Both the position numbers and the translations under genes were made by a program. A model generated the notes under the pieces. It was given only the letters and a program-made list of their open reading frames with translations, was not told the origin of the DNA and did no database searches. A stretch of DNA of 64,000 nucleotides from Linum tenue (taxonomy: Eukaryota; Streptophyta; Magnoliopsida; Malpighiales; Linaceae): the NCBI GenBank assembly GCA_946122785.1, contig CAMGYJ010000002.1:19566492-19630491 (forward strand), given 5' to 3'. Positions 24,557-35,053 of this stretch are shown here, one piece after another; position 1 is the stretch's first letter, and each line of letters begins with the position of its first letter.

Positions 24557-24989
24557 CATTGACTACTTATTTTTTTTTATTTCTTAACTTTTCAAGGATA
24601 TGCAGTACTTAAACAAAGTATCAAAGTTGATCCATTCAAATGAACTTTATTCGCTTACCTCTGATGGGGCATTCTTTGTTGGGCAACTACGTGAGTTGTG
24701 CACCTGTTGTTTGCATTTAGAACAAAAGATGACCCGATTCACCCTGCTTAACTTGTGAGAGTTTTTCTTGTCTTTCTGCAAGATTTCGTCAGCTGAAAGC
24801 CTCCTTTTCTTTTTTGGCCTGCCAGGCATTGCCCTGAATGGAGGTGGTAGAATCGGATCAAAATCCAGTGGCACCATTGTCTTGGTCCGTCCATGGCTGG
24901 CATAGTGTTCGAGTAAGTGGCATTGTACTTGGCCACGGAGTACCAGCTGGAATTGAAATCCACAGGATCTTTCCCTTCATACACAAGAC

Positions 24990-26512
24990 TATAGGTGTCA
25001 AGCAAACTGAGCTTCACACAACTCAATCTTGAGCGACAGTAATAAAATTCAAGCTCGACTCCAATAGAAAAATGCCAAAGCTCAATCAGTCAATCTCAAT
25101 AATAGATTATTAACAAGGTCATCGAGCCCTACACATAGAGCCCAACTAATATTTGGCTCAACATCATTGGGCCAATATTTAGACTATATCTAGTACGTAG
25201 CCCATACAATGGACTACCTGTTGAAACTCTTGCACTTAATTCAATAAGGCAATGCCACTCATTATTATATAGTTGGGGGGTGAGGTGTGATTTTGTTTCT
25301 CCAGCGATGTGGTAGAACAAAACAGGAGCAGTAAACAAGCAGCACGATCTGCAGCAGAATAGAGCAGCACAGCAGCAACTCAGGCATTCATTTCTTCTCC
25401 CCTTAAAGGCTTTGATGGAGTTGAGACGGAAGGCAAACACTTGGTTCCACCACTAATTAGTCTACTGTCCAAGTCCAACTACATCGCACATGAAGGGTGC
25501 CATCTACTGAACACCATCACAATTAGCTCATCAAGGAAAAGGACAATTTGAGCTAGTGAGGGACATGCTCCTGACCACGTTCATGCTAGTGAGAAGGCAA
25601 TTTGAGCCAGCTTGAGGGAGATGATCACCTGTACTCTCTAAACAACAAAATATCACTAGTGGAGGTAGATTAGCGGAACAAACTGCACTTCAATTTCACT
25701 AGCTTGAAGTTGTTAGAGGTTCACGAGCTCACTTGTAAGTAAACAAACATATGGTAATGATGAGTCTCACGATTCAAGTCGCAAACAACATATACCAACT
25801 TAATTATGGGTTTATGGTTTATGATATAGGGCTAGGGTTCATGGTTTATGGTTTAGGTTATAGTTTAATACAAGAATAATGAGGTAGCACTACAAGAAAA
25901 CTGTTTTTCTAGTCAATGGATCTTATGCACATGAATTTTTCCCGTATTAAAATGTACACAAAAATTTATGGGACAATTTCCATATCTAATTGTATCATTT
26001 CAATTGAGTTAATTTATATTGCCGCCCAAAAATGTTGAGATAGGAAAAAGTGTTTTTCTTCTTTGTTTTTTAGAGTGGTGTTTTGTTTTTTAGAATGTAT
26101 GATTTCTTATAGTGTCTATTAGTTGAAAATTTTGATATCACCACAACTATTAGCTAGTTACTTTACTAATTATGATTAATTACATGACAAGTTTTCAAGT
26201 CATACAAATTGATTCAAAATTTTGGAAAGTTTTTTTTTTAACTTTTTAAGTAAATATACGAGGTAGAAAGAAATGGTTGAAAATTGTGGAAAATGTTTTA
26301 AATCAGTGTTATAAAATGTGTAAGTTGTAGTAACGACTAACGAGTAAGAAGTAAGTAACTCGATGCGCTGACCCGAACAACCCGCAACCCGATCCGCCCA
26401 CAACCACCCGACCCGCAACCCGATTGGCCCCGAACCTGATTGAACCCGAACGAGCCCGGTGAACCCGCAACCTGATAGAATCCAGCCCGAACCCGCCCGA
26501 TTGACACCTATA
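24990..26512. mobile_element. Non-autonomous hAT element inside a MULE exon
   Basis: Perfect ends TATAGGTGTCAA (24990) and TTGACACCTATA (to 26512), with target duplication CACAAGAC at 24982-24989 and 26513-26520. The right subterminal region (26350-26500) is a series of CGGGTT/AACCCG motifs. No transposase is encoded. It includes the small CACTA-like MITE at 25888-26114 and some telomere-like GGTTTATGGTTTA tracts at 25808-25865. Confidence 0.9.
25888..26114. mobile_element. CACTA-type MITE (possible)
   Basis: The 227-bp unit starts CACTACAAGAAAACTG and its complement starts CACTATAAGAAATCAT. These ends match the standard CACTA terminus, but the 3-bp flanks (TAG and TCT) do not agree, so the assignment stays tentative. 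Confidence 0.4.
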
Positions 26513-26654
26513 CACAAGACAGGTGATAGCATGAGGGCAAGGGATCCCTCTCAAATCCCAAGCCCTGCATGAATGCGTCACTGATCACACACTATAAATA
26601 AATGAACATACGGCACCGCATTATTGCTAGCGGTTATCATAACCATCTTATCTT

Positions 26655-27284
26655 ATCTTACTATATATTATGGTTGTTCAAAAACAACTTTTTGCCACAT
26701 AAGCACTTGGAGAATTTACAAGTTGCCAAGGTGGACAATTTTTTTACAAGCAAAAAAGTTAGTTAATGAGTTATTTATGGAGTTATCTCTCTCTTCTTTT
26801 AATGATGTTTTCTTTTATTCAATAATTCTTTTTTATTTTTGTTTATATCTATGTTTGTAGAAAAAGGCTAATGTTTGTAGAGTGATATATCACATTTGTT
26901 TAAACAAACAAATATCTTATTAAACTTTATCAAGTAAAATTTCTACTAATTTTAAACAAATACACACATATCTTACTATATATTATGGTTGTTCAAAAAC
27001 AACTTTTTGCCACATAAGCACTTGGAGAATTTACAAGTTGCCACGGTGGACAATTTTTTTACAAGCAAAAAAGTTAGTTAATGAGTTATTTATGGAGTTA
27101 TCTCTCTCTTCTTTTAATGATGTTTTCTTTTATTCAATAATTCTTTTTTGTTTTTGTTTATATCTATGTTTGTAGAAAAAGGCTAATGTTTGTAGAGTGA
27201 TATATCACATTTGTTTAAACAAACAAATATCTTATTAAACTTTATCAAGTAAAATTTCTACTAATTTTAAACAAATACACACAT
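26655..27284. repeat. Recent 315-bp tandem duplication
   Basis: The unit 26655-26969 is repeated at 26970-27284 with only about two differences by eye (AAGG/ACGG and TTTATTTTT/TTTGTTTTT). It contains TGGTTGTTCAAAAACAAC and long AT runs. No TIR or coding region. Confidence 0.9.
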
Positions 27285-27416
27285 AAACAATAATATTTTC
27301 ATCGATTAAACAAAATATAATGATGAAAATAAAGAAAATAATTGTTAGAAAATCAACCTACTTTCAGAAACGAACGATGTTATTTTATATTTTTTGCTAC
27401 TAAACACTCTCTTATT

Positions 27417-27965
27417 TAGAGATGGCAACCGAACCCATGGCCGCAGGTGCCCAACCGCCTCCGACCCAGTCAATTCGGGGAATCTTCGCATTGATTGGGT
27501 ATGGGGATGGTACGGGTAAAACACTCAAAATTTTTGATGGAGATGGGCGGATATGGTTTTGAAATCCCCCGCCCCATACCCATACCCAAACCCGCCCCAC
27601 CGAGGATCATCTGTTATATGCATAAAATATAACGAGTCTATTGTAATTTGTCAATGGAAAGAAGGGTAATTAAAAGAAAAATAAAGTGTTAAAATATAAT
27701 TGATGGCAACCAAATTGTAATTTCATCCACTTATGTATCAGTTCCATACTTTTGGGCAGGTAGCACCAATATTTTTTACATATTTTTTTATGGTGAGTAG
27801 CTTATGGGGCGGGTATTATCCATGGGTATTCGAAAACCGTGGGTATGAAGATGGGTTTGTAAAACCTTCCACCGTATGGGTATGAGGCGGGTATGAGTTT
27901 AGGTATTTGAAAATGGGAATGGGAATGAGGATGGTTTAGGCAAACCCGACCCATTGTCATCCTTA
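27417..27965. mobile_element. hAT MITE
   Basis: Ends TAGAGATGGCAACCGAAC and, on the complement, TAAGGATGACAATGGGTC form the terminal pair. The perfect 8-bp duplication is CTCTTATT at 27409-27416 and 27966-27973. Internal GGGTATGGG/CCCATACCC motifs repeat near both ends. No coding region. Confidence 0.85.
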
Positions 27966-27973
27966 CTCTTATT

Positions 27974-28382
27974 TCTAATTAATATATCTATAAAATAAAA
28001 CAAGTATTATATAGTAAAAGTTATGGATAGAAACTTAATGATGTACAAGTATTATATGGCATGTGTGAATGTTAGAGAAATCTTTGTTGACGATGTACGA
28101 TAAACATTATATTTTATCAACCACTAATCAAATATGGGTTGACAATTTTCATCTAATAGTTGAATGTCTTCTACATTAAAAGCCTTTATAGTTAGAAGAC
28201 TCTAAACCGAGCTATTAGGTAAAAAATGAAAAATCTTTATAAGCATGAGATCAAGGCAATTCTAATAAGTCATTTGGTTACATGATTGTGAGTATGTGAT
28301 TCCATGGGCTGAGAGTTAGTACAAATTTCAAGAATTAGCAACTGGTATATATTGAGTAAATAAAATTTAATAGCTATACCTT
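27974..28382. other. AT-rich DNA, nothing recognised
   Basis: No supported feature. Confidence 0.4.
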
Positions 28383-29042
28383 TCAAAATTTTCAAAATTT
28401 TAACAAAATATTTTGTATCCCGTCAAAATATTAATCATTTCTCTGTTATCTTTAATAATTTTGTAAATCTTATCTCAATTAAAATACTAAAATTTTTAAT
28501 ATTGATTATCACGTGTCTCCTCCAACTCATCATCATGTTGTTGAGTCAATATTACTAACAAAAATGCTAATGGAGAGTTAAATTTTGGATAATACTTTGT
28601 ATTTTGAAAGGTATGGTTGATAATTTTAAAAGTTTGAAAGATTTGATTCATAAATTGTATTTACTCTATTGTATAAGATACTAAATTTGAGTGTCTTGAT
28701 AGAAAGTACTAAATTTTCAAAATTTTAACCAAATATTTTGTATTAAATATTTTGTATCCCGTCAAAATATTAATCATTTCTCTGTTATCTTTAATAATTT
28801 TGTAAATCTTATCTCAATTAAAATACTAAAATTTTTAATATTGATTGTCACGTGTCTCCTCCAACTAATCATCATGTTGTTGAGTCAATATTACTAACAA
28901 AAATGCTAATGGAGAGTTAAATTTTGGATAATACTTTGTATTTTGAAAGGTATGGTTGATTATTTTAAAAGTTTGAAAGATTTGATTCATAAATTGTATT
29001 TACTCTATTGTATAAGATACTAAATTTGAGTGTCTTGATAGA
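28383..29042. repeat. 339-bp tandem duplication
   Basis: The unit beginning near TTTTGTATCCCGTCAAAAT (28411) recurs at 28750, with almost identical sequence through GTGTCTTGATAGA. Differences are very few by eye, so it is recent. Confidence 0.85.
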
Positions 29043-29625
29043 CAAATTTTGACATAAGATCCTCTGTAGAGACTTAATGAACATTCACATAAACATGTGT
29101 CAAGATTAGATAAGTTGATCATAATAAGGGGTACAGCGTGTGTCAAGTTTCACTTGGGATAAACACAATTTAACGAGTAATCAAGTATCTTTATCCAATA
29201 ATATGAACTCTTAATAATTGTTTGAGAGTTTGTCCTAACTCAAGAATCACGAAATTTTAGATGTTTTATAAGATTAGGAATTTGAATGGCTTGGTTGACA
29301 AACTTTTGTATACTATTCTAAATGTGACGGGATAAACCTTTAAAATGTGATTTATTATTAGAGAATCGAAACCTATGAAGATCATAGATGAGTGTGCTAA
29401 ATATTGAGAATTTTTAATATGAGCATATAGCATACTCCCGTATGAAGCATGAGCATAAAAAAGTTAGAAGATTAAAAAAGTTTTATACATGTAGATAAAT
29501 TAATTTATATAAATGATTAAATCAAATTTTCCGGGCAACCGGCCGAGTAAAAAACTAGTTGCCTCATCTATGCGAATTTACCTATGGCAGCAGTCCGATT
29601 CAGTGGTTCAGAGACCGCTGAATAT
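29043..29625. other. AT-rich DNA, nothing recognised
   Basis: No supported feature. Confidence 0.4.
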
Positions 29626-29745
29626 TTTTTTTGACAAGGTAATCTGTATTCCAAATAATCAAAGTTCAGGGACTACATTGCTCTCTTGTAAAAGTAGAGG
29701 TACTAAAATGACAGGTGGCATTGAGAACAAAAAAAGAAGATAATG
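29626..29745 (-). mobile_element. Probable L1 3'-tail fragment
   Basis: TTTTTTTTGACAAGGTAATC and the following sequence resemble the complemented 3' end of plant L1 copies. Only the tail would remain. Confidence 0.3.
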
Positions 29746-31093
29746 GATTAACAAAAATATAAAATCCCGAAAAATGCCAAAAAGCCCACTCTTCTCCTTC
29801 ACTACTTTGTTTTCCCAAAAAAAATCCCTAACCCTAGATTCAGATACCGCCATTTTCTTCTCTAGCGTGCCGGATTTCACCGGCGCCATAATAGAATTAA
29901 TCAAAGCCTCTGCTTAGGACGACACCATTTCCTCCTGAATCCTGATCCGCTGACGATTGCCATCAAGAGTTGTTCTTATTCATCGATTTCTCATCAGCGG
30001 CGCCGAGGGAACTCAAAGCCTCATTGGGAGCAGCTGCATTATCTCGTGACCGCTCTGCGAACAATTCAAGATCTGGCGCACCAGGTTGCTCGACAAGGTA
30101 CATGACTCTGAGTTCTTGTGCGAGATCGCTCAGGGGATGTGTGCGTCGGGCGAGCAGAGTTGGTGGTGGTCCTAGGCAAGTGGAAGCATACCTTACAGAG
30201 GAAGAATGAATTACAAGTTTTGTATAGTTATAGTAGTCTTTTCCTTATGCAAATGTCAAGTTGGATCCATTGCACACGGTGTTTCCCTATGAGACATGTC
30301 GATTAAAGCCACGTTAGTGTGCATTTTGGCTTTGTAATGGTTCTATAATCTATCTACTCTACGGTTAATGTGGGTTTAAAGAAGTCCGTGAAGGCAAGGT
30401 CTCCCAAGTTCAGGGCGGGTGATGTGTCGACATACTTGTTCGACCCAGATATCTACAGTGATGGCAGGATTTCGGTTTAGGGGATGGATGGGATACTGTT
30501 GCTGGAGAAGGAAGCGATGGAGACGCTGCGGAAGCCAACAAGTCCAGTTAAACTCTTGAACAAGGCCACGAGACGTATTTAGTTGATTTTAAGTTCAATC
30601 TGGAAGTGACTCCGTTCTCAGCTTCCATAATCATTCGCAATTGCTGCCTAATCTTTGTTATGGCTGAGTAATTTAGGGGATCAAGTATCAGAGTAATTAG
30701 TTGGGAAACTGGAGTGGTGTCAGTGGAGAGGAGAAAGGGTCTGGTTTAGGTATGATGACTTGGTTTAACATTTAACACAACTGTTGCTTGTACAACGACC
30801 CTTCCTCTGAGTTCCCTCGTGACTCTTCATTCTCATTTTCTCATGTATTAGAAGAAGTAACGAGTTCGAGTGAGCATGCAGCAGTTGGGGGAAGGCAGCT
30901 AGCACAGGTAAAAAAGGGCACTAGTGATCAATTTAGGAAAAGGTAGCTGCTGATTGTGCAACAATCTTCTTCTCCCATGCTAATTATGCTATATCTGGAG
31001 TGCTAATTTGTCAAACTAATACAAGTAAAGTTTCTTCATGTGTGTATGTGGGAACAAATTATATAGTTTGGACTCTTACATGACTCTTCAAAT
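29746..31093 (+). other. Gene-like region of unknown identity, broken
   Basis: GC content rises compared with both sides. Around 30385-30590 a plus-strand frame reads SVKARSPKFRAGDVSTYLFDP and, after a stop at 30478, continues with GILLLEKEAMETLRKPTSPV until TAG near 30582. I cannot name the family. A minus-strand 81-aa ORF at 29659-29904 may equally be a chance ORF. The region could hold the front part of the unidentified host gene whose end is seen at 33449-33686, or an unrelated pseudogene. Confidence 0.3.
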
Positions 31094-31096
31094 GGT

Positions 31097-33088
31097 CACT
31101 ACAAAAAAGAAGAGGTTTGGCGACGATAAAAGTCGTCCCCGGAAAAAAAATTAAAGTCGTACCCAATACTAGGGACGACGGTTGTCCCTGGTACTCACGA
31201 TTGTCGTATCGTTTCTTTTTAATTTAAGACAATATGTTGTCCCTATAGCCATGACTTCGGCAACAATAAGTCGTCCCCAAAACATTTCTTTAAAGGACAA
31301 ATTATTGTCCCTCATAGTCTATTTCATTAAATTATTGTGGCTAGTTGGGGACAATATATTGACCCTTTTTATATAGGTAGTTAAGAAAGAATACGCAACA
31401 ACATAAATAAAAAGATAACATCTTGCCTCCAACATTTTTCTTTACTTATCCAAAGAGAATATCCATTGAATCACTTAAATACATAACTTTACCTACCAAC
31501 AAATACAGAGTTTACTTCACTTAACACTAAAAACATGTTCAACCTCCTTGTGATGTACAGGAAACTTGCTGAGCATTAAACTTGATTTTCGAAACTTGAT
31601 GTTATGATGACATTTTTGGTCTTGAGTTTCCAATCTCCCAAATACTTCATTGTCCAACTATGCAAATCCAGGAGTTATGAATTGTCCATCTGCCATGAAA
31701 ATCAGATAGCTTGTAAACCGATTAAGGAAATATAATACTCATAACATTAAGGGTTGAGGACTGAGAATAATGTTCAAGGATAATACTCAAAAGACTTGCA
31801 TTGCCCATGCCCCCTACTTCTCTTTCAAGTTCATTACAGTACTCCTCAAATTATCATGATCTAAGCAGCATATATAGTCGAGACTCACTTCATGGACAAT
31901 ATAAAACCATATCTTCCTACTTAAGCAAGATTGCAAGAACAAGGGTGAGGAATTGATGATAAAAGCATTCAGAAAAAATGGCTAAAATTCAATCGTGTTT
32001 TTGAAGATCTAGTACTACTACTTCATTTTGACAACTATAATAAGTTCATCACGTCTAGAACCGTTGAATACAAGTACGATATCATACTTAAAGTTAAATA
32101 TGTGTGCATTCCATTGTTCCTTATATATATTACTTGAATAATTCCCTTTACTACAAGTCATGGCACGAGAGACATACATTAAGGCAATGACGACCTGCAA
32201 TATGAAAGAATCAAGTTGTCCACTATATATATATAATCAAAATATGGTGAAAGTATCCAATTACCTTTTTATCGAACAAAGATTAGGGTTAAGATTGTAA
32301 AACAACAAAACCCTACCCAAGTACAAACACTAAACGGACAATGAAATGTCAAACAAAACCCACACCCTACTAAGAAATCGCAAACATTGAGTTCTTTTAT
32401 AATTCAACACTAAAGAAGAACCAAAATCCCAAACTTCCTATTGTCAAAACATAACTGAATTAGCTTGTAAAGAGAAACACACCGGTGGTTCTTACCTTCT
32501 AATGTAGCAAGACATGGTATTCTCACGTGCCGTTCTCGCCGAATATATATTGTCAGCATGAAGAGTCCCGATAACCCTAACTCCGAGTCGCATTTTCTTG
32601 ACCACATCATTATGCTCGCCATATGTGGTTTCCCCGGATCGATTGTCCCTATAATTAGATGGGGGAAATGAGCATAGGAGAGAAGATAGTCGGACGGAGA
32701 GATAAACGAAAGAAGGTAAAAGAATGGAGGGAATCGAGAGAAGCATCAGTTCGCTTCCTTTGCTTTGCCGCAGCTACTATGTTATCCTTAGGAGACGATG
32801 ATGAAGAGAAATACAAGAATAAACCCTAGGCAAGTCTCTTCTCTCATTTTAATTTAATAGTTATATAACTTCCAAAAATTGAAAAAAATTCAATTCCAAG
32901 CGGCGAATTTATCCCGCCTTGGATGTGGGACGACTAAAAGAAGCCCACTAATATTTATTTTTGCTTCCGTGCATATCTTGGGACGATTCAAATAAATTGT
33001 CCTCTATGCCACTATACATTTCATTTCCGGAGACTAGTTAGTTAGTTGTCCCTTATATTTGTTCCCTAAGCTTCTTAATTTTGTAGTG
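31097..33088. mobile_element. Non-autonomous CACTA element, 2.0 kb
   Basis: The left end CACTACAAAAAAGAAG and the right end complement CACTACAAAATTAAGAAG form the TIR. The 3-bp duplication is GGT (31094-31096 and 33089-33091). Motifs GTCGTCCC and GGGACGAC recur in both subterminal zones (31130-31360 and 32920-33060). Short minus-strand ORFs inside (32410-32746) have no recognised domain, and no transposase is present. Confidence 0.9.
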
Positions 33089-33091
33089 GGT

Positions 33092-33448
33092 GCAGAAATG
33101 AAAAGACGACATTGAGGTTCAAGGTACTAAGCTCATTATGCAAAAGAGAGTGCATCTTATTCATGCATATATATGAGGTTAAATCTTATTAAAGCGCACA
33201 GGCTCTTCATCAATTATTTATGTTTTTCTTGAAACCTTAGTTTGCTTTCAGCATTACTTGATTTCAAACTATAAAATTATTATTATGGTGATACTCAATC
33301 TCACACTATAGTTTAGTATAAGTAACCTGCTTTGTAGGACAAGCAGTGGTACAAACCTATGCTGCAATTTTTTCCTTACCATGTTATCTAACCCAACATA
33401 TCATGCACTTCCCTGTACTTACATTGACTTTTGCTTCCTAAATTGCAG
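33092..33448. other. Possible intron of the unidentified host gene
   Basis: AT-rich and without ORFs. It ends in TTGCTTCCTAAATTGCAG, a good 3' splice site for the exon at 33449. Confidence 0.35.
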
Positions 33449-33686
33449 TTCTCTTGATCCAAGACTGTCATCATTGAAAGGTATTATATACATCCTTTTT
33501 TTTGTCCTGCGTATATTTCCAAAACTCTGTGAATGCAAATTACACTTCAGGCACTCCTTAAAATATTCCCATAGCATTGGATCGACTATTTTCACTACAA
33601 ATTTTAACATTCAGAGCATGGCCACCAAGTTTATTTGCAATCACCAACTCCACGAACTTGATTGTGAGAGACCAAGAGGGAATAAT
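33449..33686 (+). pseudogene. Last exons of an unidentified host gene, cut by Copia insertion
   Basis: Exon 33449-33480 lies between TTGCAG and GTATTA. Its frame (SLDPRLSSLK) joins in phase with a second exon starting after CCCATAG at 33575 (ALDRLFSLQILTFRAWPPSL). That frame stays open to 33686, where the Copia element begins. It continues through the ATAAT duplication at 51427-51454 to a TGA. So the insertion would sit about nine codons before the natural stop. The protein family is not recognised. Upstream exons could lie in 29746-31093 and the CACTA at 31097 in an intron. Splice sites are inferred, not proven. Confidence 0.4.
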
Positions 33687-34108
33687 TGTTGGAATTTGGT
33701 CGAACCAAAATCTGATGAACTGGTTACATGTAATTTGGGTGAACCAAAAGTTTAATGGGCCAATTGCATTGAATTTGGTAATGACAGTTTTTCCCACCAA
33801 AGGACACGTTTCCTTGCAGGGAGTGCTTGAATTGAAATTAACAAAGTTCCAGTTTGAAATGCATGGCCAATTAATTGGCAACATTACCTGGGGCAACGTT
33901 TCATTTTAAAATGAAGTATTGTGTTGCTTGGCCAAAGTAGGACTGGCGGTTCCTCCCAACCTGCCATTATATTGAAAGGTTGCAATCTTTCAATGCATTG
34001 TTTCGTCCTCTATATAAGGAAAAAATCCCAGAATACTCGAGTTATTAAAAAAAATTCCCTAAATACAGTACTTATAAAAGTAATTCCCAAAATACAGCAG
34101 TTTCAACA

Positions 34109-34475
34109 TCACTGTCTTAGACAAAGACAGTGATATTGATCACCGCTTTTGTCCAAAGCAGTGAAGCAGCGGGGAACGCATCACCGCCTTGGACGAAAGC
34201 GGGGAACGCATCATCGCTGTGGTCAAAAGCGGTGATACGTTCCCCGCTTTTGTCCAAAGCGGAGATTGTATCCCCGCTTTTGACAAAGGCGGGGAACGTA
34301 TCTCCGCTTTAGACATCAACAGTGAAGGCATCACCGCGGCTGTCCACAACAGTGATTGCCCCCACGTTTTACACAGCCCTGGTAGGTGGAGAGGTAGGTA
34401 ACAGCTACCTAGCCATCACCGCTGTTGACTAAGGCGATGATGGGTTCACCGCCTTGGTCCAAAGCGGTGATTAGC
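34109..34475. repeat. MULE-1 left subterminal array of AGCGGTGAT/ATCACCGCT
   Basis: About eight copies of ATCACCGC or its complement in both orientations, many paired as GCGGTGAT...ATCACCGC. They alternate with GTCCAAAGCGG-type spacers. The same motif fills the right end at 38222-38690, about twelve more copies. Confidence 0.8.
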
Positions 34476-34488
34476 TCCCAATTTTTCC

Positions 34489-34496
34489 TATAAAAA
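34489..34496 (+). promoter_or_regulatory. TATA box of the MULE-1 transposase gene
   Basis: TATAAAAA just inside the left motif array, followed by a leader and a probable leader intron ending TTGCAG at 35050 before the ATG at 35054. Confidence 0.5.
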
Positions 34497-35053
34497 GCCA
34501 CGCCCCCTCTTCCCTCCTGCTGCCAAACAGAAAATTAGTAAAAAAATTATCGTTTTGTTAAGTCGTTTTCGCAGCTGGTTCCTCCGTAGTTTACTGCTCA
34601 AGAAACTCGTCGGGATTTGGTATGTTAGAATTATGTATTGTTTACATTTTGATTATGTGCTAGAATTAGGTATGTTAGAATTATATATTTAGATTAATTA
34701 TGATATGATATATGTTAGTTAGTTAGTACTGAATTTAGATTAATTTGTTTAGTTTTCTCATGATAGATCGGGATTGAGTATGTTATAAGTATGTATTTTT
34801 TACATGTTGATGTGTTAGTAATTATACTGTCTGTATTTAGTGAATTGCGGTTATTGGAAAATATGTTATGATATTATTTAGTTTAATTATGATATGATAG
34901 ATGTTAGTTAGCTAGTTATGAATTTAGATGAATTTGTTTAGTTTTCTCATAATAGATCAATTAGTTGCATTTTATTATCGCTTTGGATGATATTGTTTTT
35001 GTATCCATAATGTACTAATTATATACTATACTTAATTATTATAAATTGCAGAC

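Larger units (their letters stand above)
24661..26585 (-). pseudogene. MULE transposase C-terminus (SWIM and zinc knuckle), split by a hAT element
   Basis: Minus strand. 26581-26513 encodes CRAWDLRGIPCPHAITC, the CxH half of a SWIM zinc finger of MuDR-type transposases. After the hAT insertion the frame continues at 24981 with VYEGKDPVDFNSSW, exactly through the 8-bp duplication. A frame change near 24880 leads to DFDPILPPPFRAMPGRPKKK and a CCHC knuckle (FCSKCKQQVHNSRSC). The exon ends at a good donor, AGAG|GTAAGC, at 24661. Everything upstream of the SWIM finger, including the DDE catalytic domain, is missing at about 26585. This is a third MULE lineage in the window, distinct from MULE-1 and MULE-2. 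Confidence 0.8.

Noticed and set aside
25808..25865. Telomere-like GGTTTATGGTTTAGG tract
   Set aside because: Only a few degenerate units inside a hAT element; not an interstitial telomere array.
25885..26117. Firm CACTA MITE call
   Set aside because: The 3-bp flanks differ (TAG against TCT), so it is kept only as tentative.
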